Of a stretch of DNA of 64,000 nt, positions 40,232-48,676 are shown piece after piece. The notes under the pieces are model-generated. The model made no database searches. It worked only from the letters and a program-made list of their open reading frames with translations, and was not told the origin of the DNA. Position 1 is the first letter of the stretch, and each line of letters opens with the position of its first letter. The translations under genes and the position numbers were made by a program. This DNA is from Paracoccus hibiscisoli (lineage in GTDB: Bacteria; Pseudomonadota; Alphaproteobacteria; Rhodobacterales; Rhodobacteraceae), in contig NZ_SUNH01000002.1 of assembly GCF_005048265.1 (NCBI RefSeq), positions 1 through 64,000 on the forward strand. The letters are read 5' to 3'.

Positions 40232-40935
40232 GTGAAATCCTCCACCCGGAACGCGGCCTGCATGGCGGCGGCCAGACTGTCCCGGTCCAGCCGCTCCAGC
40301 ATCGGCAGCCGCCCCAGCACCCTGACCCCACCGATCTGCCCGATGGTCGCCATGTTGTCGTCATTGGCGGGACCGACAAAGGCCACCCCATGCACCGGCA
40401 CGCCCCGCGCGCGCAGGCTCTCCAACGCGGTCAGGCTGTGACTGATCGTGCCCAGCCCGGTGGCGCAGACCACGATCACCGGCACCTGCCAGCGCGCAAA
40501 GACATCCGCGAACAGCACCTGCCGCGTGACCGGCACCAGCGCCCCGCCCGCCCCCTCGATCACCAGATCGCGGGCCTCGGGAATCGCCCAGGACGCCGGG
40601 TCCAGCGTGACGCCCTGCAGCTCGGCCGCCCGATGCGGCGATAGAGGGTCGCGCAGCAGAACCGCCTCGGGATGGGTGCGCGCGACCGACAGCCGCTCGA
40701 CCTCGGCGCGGTCGGTGCCGGGCTGCGCAACAGTACCGTGCGTTGTCGGTGTACGCCCTGTGCACGGGCTGTGCCCCCCCGGTGCATCGGTGGTGAGGGC
40801 CTCATTCGCGACATTCCCCGCCAGCCCGGACTGCACCGGCTTCCAATAGTCGGCCCCGATCAGCCCGCACAGCCCGGCCGCAAAGACCGTCTTGCCGACA
40901 TCGGTTCCGGTGCTTGTGATCACAAATCGGGCCAT
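40228..40935 (-). CDS. bioD: Dethiobiotin synthetase with an in-frame repeat insertion
   Basis: ATP-dependent ring closure of DAPA to dethiobiotin. The 235-aa P-loop protein has FVITSTGTDVGKT (Walker A), DYWKPVQSG, DLVIEGAGGALVPV and VIVVCATGLGTISHS. Between KPVQSG and TDRAEVERLS there are about 35 extra residues (about 38-72), including a Gly/Thr/Pro-rich run (APGGHSPCTG, RTPTTHG) encoded by an 11-base-period repeat at 40738-40792; without it the length would be about 200-210 aa. GGAGGAG precedes the ATG. It overlaps bioF by 16 bp. Activity with the insertion is untested. Confidence 0.93.
   Translation of the reverse strand: MARFVITSTGTDVGKTVFAAGLCGLIGADYWKPVQSGLAGNVANEALTTDAPGGHSPCTGRTPTTHGTVAQPGTDRAEVERLSVARTHPEAVLLRDPLSPHRAAELQGVTLDPASWAIPEARDLVIEGAGGALVPVTRQVLFADVFARWQVPVIVVCATGLGTISHSLTALESLRARGVPVHGVAFVGPANDDNMATIGQIGGVRVLGRLPMLERLDRDSLAAAMQAAFRVEDFT
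40738..40792. repeat. 11-bp-period tandem repeat, copy inside bioD
   Basis: Five units on the plus strand: GTGCGTTGTCG, GTGTACGCCCT, GTGCACGGGCT, GTGCCCCCCCG and GTGCATCGGTG. It matches the intergenic copy at 7855-7895 in 34 of 41 positions without gaps. Here it is read on the minus strand as about residues 48-66 of BioD without breaking the frame. Confidence 0.8.
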
Positions 40936-42074
40936 AGCTCCTCCAGCGTCTCGGCCAGGCGGATCACCTCCGCCCGCGTGGCATTCAGCGTCAGCGACAC
41001 CCGCAGCCGCGCCGTCCCCTCGGGCACCGTCGGCGGCCTGATCCCGCGCACATCGAACCCCCGCGCCTGCACCGCGGCGGCCAGATCCATCGTCCCGGCA
41101 TTCGGCCCGACGATCAGCGGGACGATCTGACTGCCGCTCAGCGAAACCTGCGGCAGCCGCCGCCTCATCTCGGCCCCGAAGGCCGCGACATGCCCCGCCA
41201 GAACCGCCTGCCGCCACGGCTCATCGCGCAGAATCGCCAGCGATTCCAATCCCACAGCCGCCATCAGCGGCGAAGGCGCCGTGGCAAAGATGAACGGCCG
41301 GCACCGATTGATCAGGAAATCCACCAGCACCCGCGCCCCGCAAATCAGCGCCCCCGACCCGCCCAGGGCCTTGCCCAAGGTATGCAGAGTCACGACATTC
41401 TCGCGCCCCTCCAGATGATGCGTCAGACCCCGCCCCTGCGGCCCATAGACCCCCGTCGCATGCGCCTCGTCCACCAACAGGAACCCATGTGCATCCGCCA
41501 GCACCATCAGATCCTCCAGCGGCGCGCGGTCCCCGTCCATGCTGTACAGGCTCTCGACCGCGATCCACACGGCGCCGCGCCCACCCCGCGCCCGCCATCC
41601 TGTGATCACGTCCTCGGCGTGCCCCACATCGCCATGCCGAAATGTCGCGACCTCCGCCCGCCCGGCCCGTGCCCCCTCATGCGTGCTGGCATGCGCCAGC
41701 GCATCCATCAGCAGCAGGTCCCCCCGCTGCGGCAGCGTTGTGATCACAGCGAAATTCGCTACATAACCGCCGCCGAACCCCAGACAGGCTTCGGCCCCAA
41801 AAAAGCGCGCGGCCTCGGCCTCGAACCGCGCCTGCATCTCAGTCTCGCCGCGCAACAGCCGCGACCCCGCCGCCCCCACGGGAACCCCGTGCTCCAGCGC
41901 CCGTCGCATCGCCGACACCATCCGCGGCGCCTGCGCCAAGCCAATGTAGTCATTCGACGAAAAATCAATCCCGCGACGCCCCGACAGCGACCGCAACCGC
42001 GCGTCCCCCTCCAGAACCGCCAGATCCCGCCGATACACCGCCAGCCGATCCAAGCCGTGCCCCTTCTTCTTCAT
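40920..42074 (-). CDS. bioF: 8-amino-7-oxononanoate synthase
   Basis: PLP enzyme joining pimeloyl thioester and alanine, releasing CO2. The 384-aa alpha-oxoamine synthase has FSSNDYIGLAQAPRM, GSRLLRGETEM, LLMDALAHASTHEG, VDEAHATGVYGPQGRG and the PLP lysine in HTLGKALGGSG (Lys235). The start codon and first codons (MKKKG) lie within the dispersed repeat R2; AGGA eight bases upstream, also repeat-encoded, is the only ribosome site. Overlaps bioD by 16 bp. Confidence 0.96.
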   Translation of the reverse strand: MKKKGHGLDRLAVYRRDLAVLEGDARLRSLSGRRGIDFSSNDYIGLAQAPRMVSAMRRALEHGVPVGAAGSRLLRGETEMQARFEAEAARFFGAEACLGFGGGYVANFAVITTLPQRGDLLLMDALAHASTHEGARAGRAEVATFRHGDVGHAEDVITGWRARGGRGAVWIAVESLYSMDGDRAPLEDLMVLADAHGFLLVDEAHATGVYGPQGRGLTHHLEGRENVVTLHTLGKALGGSGALICGARVLVDFLINRCRPFIFATAPSPLMAAVGLESLAILRDEPWRQAVLAGHVAAFGAEMRRRLPQVSLSGSQIVPLIVGPNAGTMDLAAAVQARGFDVRGIRPPTVPEGTARLRVSLTLNATRAEVIRLAETLEELWPDL

Positions 42075-42110
42075 GCAAATATCCTGGGGGTCCGGGGGTG
42101 AAACCCCCGG
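42062..42110 (-). repeat. Dispersed GC-hairpin repeat supplying the bioF start (copy R2)
   Basis: On the minus strand: CCGGGGG-TTTCA-CCCCCGG hairpin, ACCCCCAGGATATTTGC, then ATGAAGAAGAAGG. It differs from R1 at only a few positions. It fills the whole spacer between the bioB stop (42114) and bioF; its ATG is the bioF start and its AGGA the only visible ribosome site. Confidence 0.88.
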
Positions 42111-42113
42111 CCG

Positions 42114-43157
42114 TCAGCGCAGGATCGGAATCGCCGGATCATCCGCCAGCAACGCGGCACGACGGGCCTCGTCCGGGGCGTGCTCATGCGCGACCATCGG
42201 CTGCAGGCCCAGCTTGGCGAACAGACGCATGTCGCTCTCCTCTTCGGGGTTGTCCTTGGTCAGCAGCGTGTCGCCCACAAAGATCGAATTGGCCCCGGCG
42301 AAAAAGCACATCGCCTGCATCTCGTCCGACATGGCGGTGCGTCCTGCGGACAGGCGGACATGGCTCTGCGGCATCATGATCCGCGCGGTAGCGATCATGC
42401 GGACGAATTCGATCGGATCGACCGGCGCGGCATTTTCCAGCGGCGTGCCCTCGACCGGGATCAGCATGTTGATCGGCACGCTGTCGGGCGGCGAGGGCAG
42501 GTTCGCCAGCGTCACCAGCATGTCCACGCGGTCCTGCCGCCCCTCGCCCAGCCCCAGGATGCCCCCGGAACAGACCTTGATCCCGGCCTGGCGCACCGCC
42601 TCCAGCGTGTCGATGCGCTCGGCAAAGGTCCGGGTCGTGATCACATTGGAATAATGCGCTTCGGACGTGTCGATGTTGTGGTTGTAGTAATCCAGCCCCG
42701 CCTCCGCCAGCTGCGCGGACTGGTCAGCATCCAGCATGCCAAGCGTCATGCAGGTCTCCATCCCCAAGGCCTTCACCCCCTCGATCATGGCGACGATCTG
42801 CGGCATGTCGCGCGCCTTGGGACTGCGCCAGGCGGCCCCCATACAATAGCGCGTGGCCCCCGCGTCGCGGGCGCGGCGGGCCTCGGCCAGGACGCGCTGA
42901 ACCTCCATCAGCTTGGATGCGGACAGGCCGGAATCATGGCGCGCGGACTGGCTGCAATAGCTGCAATCCTCGGGGCAGCCGCCGGTCTTGATCGACAGCA
43001 GGCGGCTCAGCTGCACGCGGTTGGGGTCGAAATGCTGGCGATGCACGGTCTGGGCCTGAAACAGCAGGTCCATCAACGGCTGATCGAACAGCGCGCGTGC
43101 CGCCTCGGCGGTCCAGATCTGGCGGTGGCCGTCGATGTTCGGATCGCTGTGCAGCAT
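42114..43157 (-). CDS. bioB: Biotin synthase
   Basis: Radical-SAM enzyme inserting sulfur into dethiobiotin. The 346-aa protein has the [4Fe-4S] motif [13 protein letters not shown] (Cys61, 65, 68), [48 protein letters not shown] and [13 protein letters not shown] start at ATG 43155-43157, where GGGGGA lies six bases upstream; eleven upstream codons are open but unsupported. First gene of the bio operon, 66 bases after the end of the FliJ-like flagellar gene on the same strand. Confidence 0.98.
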   Translation of the reverse strand: MLHSDPNIDGHRQIWTAEAARALFDQPLMDLLFQAQTVHRQHFDPNRVQLSRLLSIKTGGCPEDCSYCSQSARHDSGLSASKLMEVQRVLAEARRARDAGATRYCMGAAWRSPKARDMPQIVAMIEGVKALGMETCMTLGMLDADQSAQLAEAGLDYYNHNIDTSEAHYSNVITTRTFAERIDTLEAVRQAGIKVCSGGILGLGEGRQDRVDMLVTLANLPSPPDSVPINMLIPVEGTPLENAAPVDPIEFVRMIATARIMMPQSHVRLSAGRTAMSDEMQAMCFFAGANSIFVGDTLLTKDNPEEESDMRLFAKLGLQPMVAHEHAPDEARRAALLADDPAIPILR

Positions 43158-43223
43158 GGCTTCCCCCTTGGCTTGAGGGTTGCCTAGCATCCCGGCTGCG
43201 GGCTGTCCAATCCCGCGCGACGG

Positions 43224-43595
43224 TCAGAACCGGTCCTTGCGACGGCGCGCGTCCTCCTGCTGACCCAGCCCCAGCAGAGCCTCGGCGCGTCCGAACTCGC
43301 GCGCGGCCTTCTGGCGGGCAATCTCGAACCGGGGGGTCATGCGCTGCAATTCGTCACCGGCATGGCGCAGCTCCCGCGCGGCGCGGCCGGCCTGGGCGTT
43401 GGCGACCCGCGCCTCGGGCAGCGACAGCGGCGCCGTGCTGTCATAGCTCTGCGCCAGCGCCGCCTGCAGCGAATCGACTCGCTGGCGCGCCACCGTCATA
43501 TGCGCGTTGAAGGCCGCAAAGGTCTTGAGCTGGCGTTCGGCCTTCAACCGCGCGATCTGTTCCAGCTGCTGCAACTGCTTGATCCGGTCTACCAT
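43224..43595 (-). CDS. Coiled-coil protein, probable FliJ-like flagellar export chaperone
   Basis: 123-aa highly charged helical protein (RIKQLQQLEQIARLKAERQL, VARQRVDSLQAALAQSYD, AGDELQRMTPRFEIARQKAAREFGRA). Size, coiled-coil character and position just after flhB fit FliJ, the stalk of the flagellar export ATPase, but FliJ is poorly conserved and I see no unique motif. It overlaps flhB by 7 bp. Last gene of the minus-strand flagellar operon. Confidence 0.6.
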   Translation of the reverse strand: MVDRIKQLQQLEQIARLKAERQLKTFAAFNAHMTVARQRVDSLQAALAQSYDSTAPLSLPEARVANAQAGRAARELRHAGDELQRMTPRFEIARQKAAREFGRAEALLGLGQQEDARRRKDRF

Positions 43596-44650
43596 CCTGC
43601 CTTGGCCTTCTGTCGCATCTTTTCGGCAAAGCGGATGGCGGCGGCCACCGCGGCGAAATGGGTTCGGTCGATTTCCTCACCAATCTTGACCTGGGCATGG
43701 ATCGCGCGGGCACAGGGCGGATCGGACCAGATCGGCACGCCCGCCTCGGTCGCCTTGGCGCGGATGCGGGCGGCGACCTCGTCGGTGCCCTTGGCCACGC
43801 AGACCGGCGCCCGCCCCGACCCCCGCGACCATTGCAGCGCGACGGCGTAATGCGTGGGGTTCACGATGATCACATCCGCCTTGGGGACATCGGTCAGCAT
43901 CTGCTTCATCGCGATATCGACCGCCCGCTGGCGCCGCGCCGCCTTGAGATGCGGATCGCCCTCGGAATCCTTGAACTCGTCCTGCATCTCCTTGCGGCTC
44001 ATGCGGTTCTTGCGGCGGTGGCTGAACCATTTCCACAGCATGTCGGGCACCGTGAACAGGACCGACACCGCAAGGCCAAGCATCAGCACCTGCCCCAGAA
44101 TCACGACCAGCGCGGTGATCCACTGCCCGTCCGCCATGGCCGAGGCCGCGATCCGGTCCAGCAGAGAGACATAGAGAAACCACCCCCCCAGACAGACCAG
44201 CGTCGCCTTGCCCACGGAAAAGGCGAAGGTGACCAGGCCATCCGACCCGAATTTCTGCCCGGCATTCTTGACCGGGTTGATGCGCTTGAAATCGAAGGCC
44301 AGCTTCTGTGGGGAAAAGATCAGGCTGCGCGTGGCGATCAGGCCCACCAGAATCGCCACGACCAAAATCGCCGCCAGCCCGACCGTCATGAACCCGGCAA
44401 ATGCGCCCATGGCGCGGGCCACTGGGGCGATCCCCTCCGGACTCCACCCCTCGGAGCCCAGGGCGCGGGTGGCCATGGCCATCCAGTGGCGCGCCGCATA
44501 GCCCGACAGCACCACGAAGGCCAGGAAGGCCGCCAGATACATCATCGTCACGTTCAGCTCGGTCGAGCGGGGAATATCCCCCTTTTCCCGCGCCCGCTGA
44601 AGCTTTTGGTCGGTGGCCTCGAATTGCTTGTCGGTGCTGTCCTCGCTCAT
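43589..44650 (-). CDS. flhB: Flagellar export protein FlhB
   Basis: Inner-membrane export-gate protein that switches substrate class. The 353-aa protein starts SEDSTDKQFEATDQKLQRAREKGDIPRS (two adjoining parts), has four membrane segments (YLAAFLAFVVLSGY, GFMTVGLAAILVVAILVGLI, TLVCLGGWFLYVSL, ALVVILGQVLMLGLAVSVLF), and a cytoplasmic domain with the self-cleavage site NPTHYAVALQW. It follows fliR by nine bases. Confidence 0.97.
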   Translation of the reverse strand: MSEDSTDKQFEATDQKLQRAREKGDIPRSTELNVTMMYLAAFLAFVVLSGYAARHWMAMATRALGSEGWSPEGIAPVARAMGAFAGFMTVGLAAILVVAILVGLIATRSLIFSPQKLAFDFKRINPVKNAGQKFGSDGLVTFAFSVGKATLVCLGGWFLYVSLLDRIAASAMADGQWITALVVILGQVLMLGLAVSVLFTVPDMLWKWFSHRRKNRMSRKEMQDEFKDSEGDPHLKAARRQRAVDIAMKQMLTDVPKADVIIVNPTHYAVALQWSRGSGRAPVCVAKGTDEVAARIRAKATEAGVPIWSDPPCARAIHAQVKIGEEIDRTHFAAVAAAIRFAEKMRQKAKAGW

Positions 44651-44659
44651 CTGCCTGAC

Positions 44660-45418
44660 CTACGGAATCGCGGGCAGCATGAAGGACAGGACGGCATTCG
44701 CCCAGATCCCGACCAGCAGCGGCGCCAGGATCGCCAGCCCCATCAGCGCCAGAAGGATCGAGGCGGGCGCCCCGATGAAGATGACCGGCAGCGCCGGCAT
44801 CACCCGGTTGATGACCCCGGACAGCGCCTGATACAGAAACCCGCCAAGCGTGAAGGGCGCCGCCAGCATCATCGCCAGCCAGAAGCTGTCGGCCACGATG
44901 CGCACGACGGCCATCGCCAACCCCTCGACCTGAGGCAGTGCCGCGGGCGGCCACAGGCGCAGGCTGTCGGCCATCAGCTCGACCAGCATGATCGGCAGGC
45001 CCATCGCCATCAGGATTGCCAGTCCCGCAAGATGCAGCATGTTGCCGATCGGATGGGGCGACATCTCGTTCTGGATGCCCATGATCTGCGACAGGGACGC
45101 TGTCGCGGCGATCGCGGTGGTCGCGATGTCGATGGCCAGGGTCAGCAGACGCAGCATGATCCCGGTGGTGAAACCCAGCACCATCTCGACCGCCACCTGA
45201 CCGGCCATGGCCAGGCTGTCCGTCGGCATGTCCGGGCCGGGCGCGACCCCCGCCAGCAGCGGCGTCAGCGCCAGCGCCAGTGAGACCTTGACCCGCGCCG
45301 AGATCACCCGCTCACCCAGTCCGGGCAGGGCCAGGACGCAGGCCTGGATGCGGATATAGACCAGCACCAGCGCCCAGTCGGCACCCGGATAGATGGCCTG
45401 AAGCTGGTCCCACATCAT
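44660..45418 (-). CDS. fliR: Flagellar export protein FliR
   Basis: Export-gate subunit, 252 aa, with about six hydrophobic segments. It starts MMWDQLQAIYPGADWALVLVYIRIQACVLALPGLGERVISARVKV (in parts), contains MAGQVAVEMVLGFTTGIMLRL and SQIMGIQNEMSPH, and ends in VIFIGAPASILLALMGLAILAPLL. The region around LPGLGERVISARVKVSLAL is typical. Overlaps flhA by 4 bp. Confidence 0.93.
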   Translation of the reverse strand: MMWDQLQAIYPGADWALVLVYIRIQACVLALPGLGERVISARVKVSLALALTPLLAGVAPGPDMPTDSLAMAGQVAVEMVLGFTTGIMLRLLTLAIDIATTAIAATASLSQIMGIQNEMSPHPIGNMLHLAGLAILMAMGLPIMLVELMADSLRLWPPAALPQVEGLAMAVVRIVADSFWLAMMLAAPFTLGGFLYQALSGVINRVMPALPVIFIGAPASILLALMGLAILAPLLVGIWANAVLSFMLPAIP

Positions 45419-47514
45419 GCGGCCTCGACGGTGCCCAGCAGGCGCAGCTCAGCCGCGGGGTCGATCTCCTCCAGGCCCAGGACGGGAACGGCCATGCCGT
45501 TTGCGCCCAGAACCGCCCGCACCATGCGCCGGCGGTGATCGGGGGCGACCAGCACCGTCCGGGCCACCGGTTCGGCCAGCGCAAGCGCGCTGCGGACGGC
45601 ATCGATCAGTTTCTTGGACAGGGCGGGCGTCATGGCGCCGCCGCCTGCGCGACCGGTCTCCGCGTCGGCGCGCACGAACTCTGCCTCCCATGCGGGGTGC
45701 AGCTGCAGGGCGGCGATGCGACCGGCCTCGTCGGAATATTGCTGGGTGATCTGGCCGCGCAGGCGCTTGCGCACCAGTTCATAGATCATCTCGGGCTGCT
45801 CGATGCTGCGGAACTCGCAGATCGCATCGACGATCAGCGGCAGGTTGCGGATCGAGATCCGCTCCTCCAACAGGGCGCGCAGGATCGCCAGCAGCGTCTC
45901 TGGCGTGACCTTGTCGGGCATCATCGCGTCGAAATATTTGCGATAGCGTTCGGCGCGGCCGGTATCCGACAGCGTCTTCAGCTCCTCGATCTGGCGCTGC
46001 ATGGCGCCCAGGGTCAGCAGCGAGGGCAGGTTGGCCTTGACCACCTCCATCAGGTGGGTGGACAGGACTTCCATCGGGGTGACGACGGTGGCCCCCATGG
46101 TGGCCGCATCCTCCTGATCGGCGGGCAGAATCCACCGTGCCGGGCTGGAATAGACCGGTTCGCGGACCGCGATGCCGCGCAGCTCGGCCAGCATCCCCTC
46201 GGGCCCCAGGGCAAGGATCTCGGAGGGGCGCAGGGTTCCGCGACCGCGGATCACGCCGTGGATGCGGATCTGATAGTCGCCCGGCGGCAGATCGTCGGTA
46301 TCGGTGATGCGCACATCGGGCAGGATCAGGCCAAAGCTGCGCGCGATATGGATGCGCAGGTTGCTGATGCGGCTGCCCAGACCGCGCGCCTGATCCAGCG
46401 CCGTGACGATCAGATCCGACCCGATCTCGACGCTGATGTCATCGGTGTCCAGAACATCGCCGATGCGCGCGGCGGGCTTGGTTCCGGCCTCGGCTGCGGG
46501 CAGATCGGGCAGAGCCTCCTCGGCGCGGCGCTGTCGTCGGGCGATGCTCCAGGACAACAGGGCCATGGACCCGGCGATTGCAAAGAACAGCATCCGGGGC
46601 ATCCCCGGTACCAGCGAGATCATGACCATGGCCGCGGCAACCATCGCGGCGGGCTGCCAGCTGCGGGTGAATTCGCTGGACATCAGGCTGGCGGTGGTCT
46701 CGGTCGCGCCGCCCCGCGACAGCAGCAGCGCGGCCGCCATCGACGTGATCAGCGAGGGGATCTGGCTGACCAGCCCGTCGCCGATGGTCAGGTGCGAATA
46801 GGTCGACACGGCCTCGCTCATCGGCATGCCGTGGACGGTGATGCCTACCGCCAGACCGATGCACAGGTTGATCAGCGTGATCACGATGCCCGCGACCGCG
46901 TCGCCCTTGACGAACTTGGAGGCGCCGTCCAGCGAGCCGAAAAAGCTTATCTCGCGTTGTTCCTGGATGCGGCGGCGCTTGGCCTCCTGATGGTCGATGG
47001 CGCCCGCGTTCAGATCGCCGTCGATGGCCAGCTGCTTGCCCGGCAGCGAATCCAGGGCAAAGCGTGCGGCGACCTCGGCCATCCGGCCCGAGCCCTTGGT
47101 GATGACCATGAAGTTCACGACCGAGATCACCGCAAAGATGGTGATGCCGACCAGGATCGACCCCCCCGCGACGAAATCGGCAAAGCCGTTGATGACCTTG
47201 CCCGCCGCCTCCTTGCCGCTCTGGCCTTCGGTCAGGATCAGCCGGGTGGAGGACACGTTCAGCGACAGGCGGATCACCAGGCTGATCAGCAGCAGGACGG
47301 GAAAGGCCTGAAAATCGGTCGGTTTCTCGACCAGAGAGGCCATGACCAGCACCAGCACCGCCGACGCGATCGAGATGGCGATGCCGAAATCCAGCACCCC
47401 CGCGGGCAGAGGAATCACCAGAGAGATGACCACAAGCACAAGACCGCCCGTGACAAGCAGGGGCGCATCCAGATATTTGTTGGACTTGCCCGACAGGCCG
47501 GCGATGGGTGTCAT
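45415..47514 (-). CDS. flhA: Flagellar export protein FlhA
   Basis: Nonameric export-gate ring. The 699-aa protein has about eight N-terminal membrane helices (LVLVVISLVIPLPAGVLDFGI onward), the conserved FHIPEP-type segment GRMAEVAARFALDSLPGKQLAIDGDLNAGAI (in parts), and a large cytoplasmic domain from about residue 330 with RIHGVIRGRGTLRPSEILALG and VLVAPDHRRRMVRAVL. It sits between fliR and a small exported-protein gene, overlapping both by 4 bp. Confidence 0.97.
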   Translation of the reverse strand: MTPIAGLSGKSNKYLDAPLLVTGGLVLVVISLVIPLPAGVLDFGIAISIASAVLVLVMASLVEKPTDFQAFPVLLLISLVIRLSLNVSSTRLILTEGQSGKEAAGKVINGFADFVAGGSILVGITIFAVISVVNFMVITKGSGRMAEVAARFALDSLPGKQLAIDGDLNAGAIDHQEAKRRRIQEQREISFFGSLDGASKFVKGDAVAGIVITLINLCIGLAVGITVHGMPMSEAVSTYSHLTIGDGLVSQIPSLITSMAAALLLSRGGATETTASLMSSEFTRSWQPAAMVAAAMVMISLVPGMPRMLFFAIAGSMALLSWSIARRQRRAEEALPDLPAAEAGTKPAARIGDVLDTDDISVEIGSDLIVTALDQARGLGSRISNLRIHIARSFGLILPDVRITDTDDLPPGDYQIRIHGVIRGRGTLRPSEILALGPEGMLAELRGIAVREPVYSSPARWILPADQEDAATMGATVVTPMEVLSTHLMEVVKANLPSLLTLGAMQRQIEELKTLSDTGRAERYRKYFDAMMPDKVTPETLLAILRALLEERISIRNLPLIVDAICEFRSIEQPEMIYELVRKRLRGQITQQYSDEAGRIAALQLHPAWEAEFVRADAETGRAGGGAMTPALSKKLIDAVRSALALAEPVARTVLVAPDHRRRMVRAVLGANGMAVPVLGLEEIDPAAELRLLGTVEAA

Positions 47515-47798
47515 TCGCGGATCTCCGTTCTGGTGGCCGCGGGGCGCAGAAGGTCGTCAAGCGACCAGGGTCGTTCAGTCAGCAGGCCAAGGCGGCGCAG
47601 ATAGGCGATGGCGTGCAGCCGGTCGGCACTGTCCATCTGCATCAGCATCACACGGTAATCGCGGGGCAGACCCTGCCCCGACAGCAGCCAGTCCGAGGCC
47701 GTCTGCCTGAACCTGTCCAGATCAGAGCCCGCCGCGTCCTGGGCCGCGACTGGCCCCGCCATCACCGCCATCGCGATCACAAGGCCAAGCCGGGTCAT
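47511..47798 (-). CDS. Small exported protein of the flagellar operon
   Basis: 95-aa protein, unrecognised, with a clear signal peptide (MTRLGLVIAMAVMAGPVAAQD) and a short helical mature part (LDRFRQTASDWLLSGQGLPRDY, MDSADRLHAIAYLRRLGLL). Probably periplasmic, about 75 residues after cleavage. It is embedded between motA (overlap 1 bp) and flhA (overlap 4 bp), so a motor or export role is likely. No homologous family comes to mind. Confidence 0.72.
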   Translation of the reverse strand: MTRLGLVIAMAVMAGPVAAQDAAGSDLDRFRQTASDWLLSGQGLPRDYRVMLMQMDSADRLHAIAYLRRLGLLTERPWSLDDLLRPAATRTEIRE

Positions 47799-48664
47799 CA
47801 GGCGGCCTTCTTCAGCTCGCGCAGCGCGCCTTCCAGCGTGTCAAAGCTGGGGCGCACATGTTCCGGCACCGTCTGGCGGCCCACCTCGACGCAAAGCGTC
47901 GTCGCGTGCTGATGCAACCCGGCGACCAGGACCGATTTCACCACTTCGTAAAAGCCCAGGTCCTGCTTGACCACCGCGCCCAGCCTGTTGGCCAGCGGCG
48001 CGACGAAGCCATAGGACAGGAACACGCCCAGAAAGGTCCCGACCAGCGCGCCGCCGATCATCTTGCCCAGGATGACCGGCGGCTGATCGATTGAGCTCAT
48101 GGTCTTGATGATCCCCAGCACGGCGGCGACGATGCCCAGGGCCGGCAGCGCGTCGGCCATGGTCTGGAGCGCGTGGGGGACGTGCATCTCCTCCTCGCGC
48201 ATCACGGCGATGCGGCGCGAGAGCATGTCCTCGACCTGATAGGGATCGTCATAGTTCAGACTGGCCGAGCGCAGCGTATCCGAGATCAGCGAGACCACGT
48301 TGTGATCGGCCGCCAGCCGGGGATAGGCCGTGAAGATCGGCGATTCCGACGGGTTCTCGATATGCTGTTCCAGCGCGACGGGGTTCTCGCGCGCGATCTT
48401 CAGCAGCTGGAACATCAGGCACAGGACGTCCTGGTGATCCTGGGCCGTCCATTTCGGGCCCTTGAAGGCGCGGACCAGCCCGCCCACCGTGGCCTTGAGG
48501 ACATGGGTGTCATTGCCCAGCAGATAGGCACCGACAGCGGCGCCCATGATCATCATCATCTCGAACGGCAGGGCGTGCAGGATGACACCCATCTTGCCCC
48601 CGGCCAGAAGATAGCCGCCGAAGACCATGACCAGCGTAAGAATAATTCCGACGAATCCGAACAT
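47798..48664 (-). CDS. motA: Flagellar motor stator protein MotA
   Basis: Proton-channel stator subunit. The 288-aa protein has four membrane segments (GFVGIILTLVMVFGGYLLAGG, GVILHALPFEMMMIMGAAVGAYL, ALGIVAAVLGIIKTM, IGGALVGTFLGVFLSYGFVAPLA), the cytoplasmic loop with conserved charged residues and the essential PALGIVAAVLG proline motif. AAGGA precedes the ATG. MotB is not in this window. Lies 12 bases after motE. Confidence 0.96.
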   Translation of the reverse strand: MFGFVGIILTLVMVFGGYLLAGGKMGVILHALPFEMMMIMGAAVGAYLLGNDTHVLKATVGGLVRAFKGPKWTAQDHQDVLCLMFQLLKIARENPVALEQHIENPSESPIFTAYPRLAADHNVVSLISDTLRSASLNYDDPYQVEDMLSRRIAVMREEEMHVPHALQTMADALPALGIVAAVLGIIKTMSSIDQPPVILGKMIGGALVGTFLGVFLSYGFVAPLANRLGAVVKQDLGFYEVVKSVLVAGLHQHATTLCVEVGRQTVPEHVRPSFDTLEGALRELKKAA

Positions 48665-48676
48665 TGCGTTGGGTCC

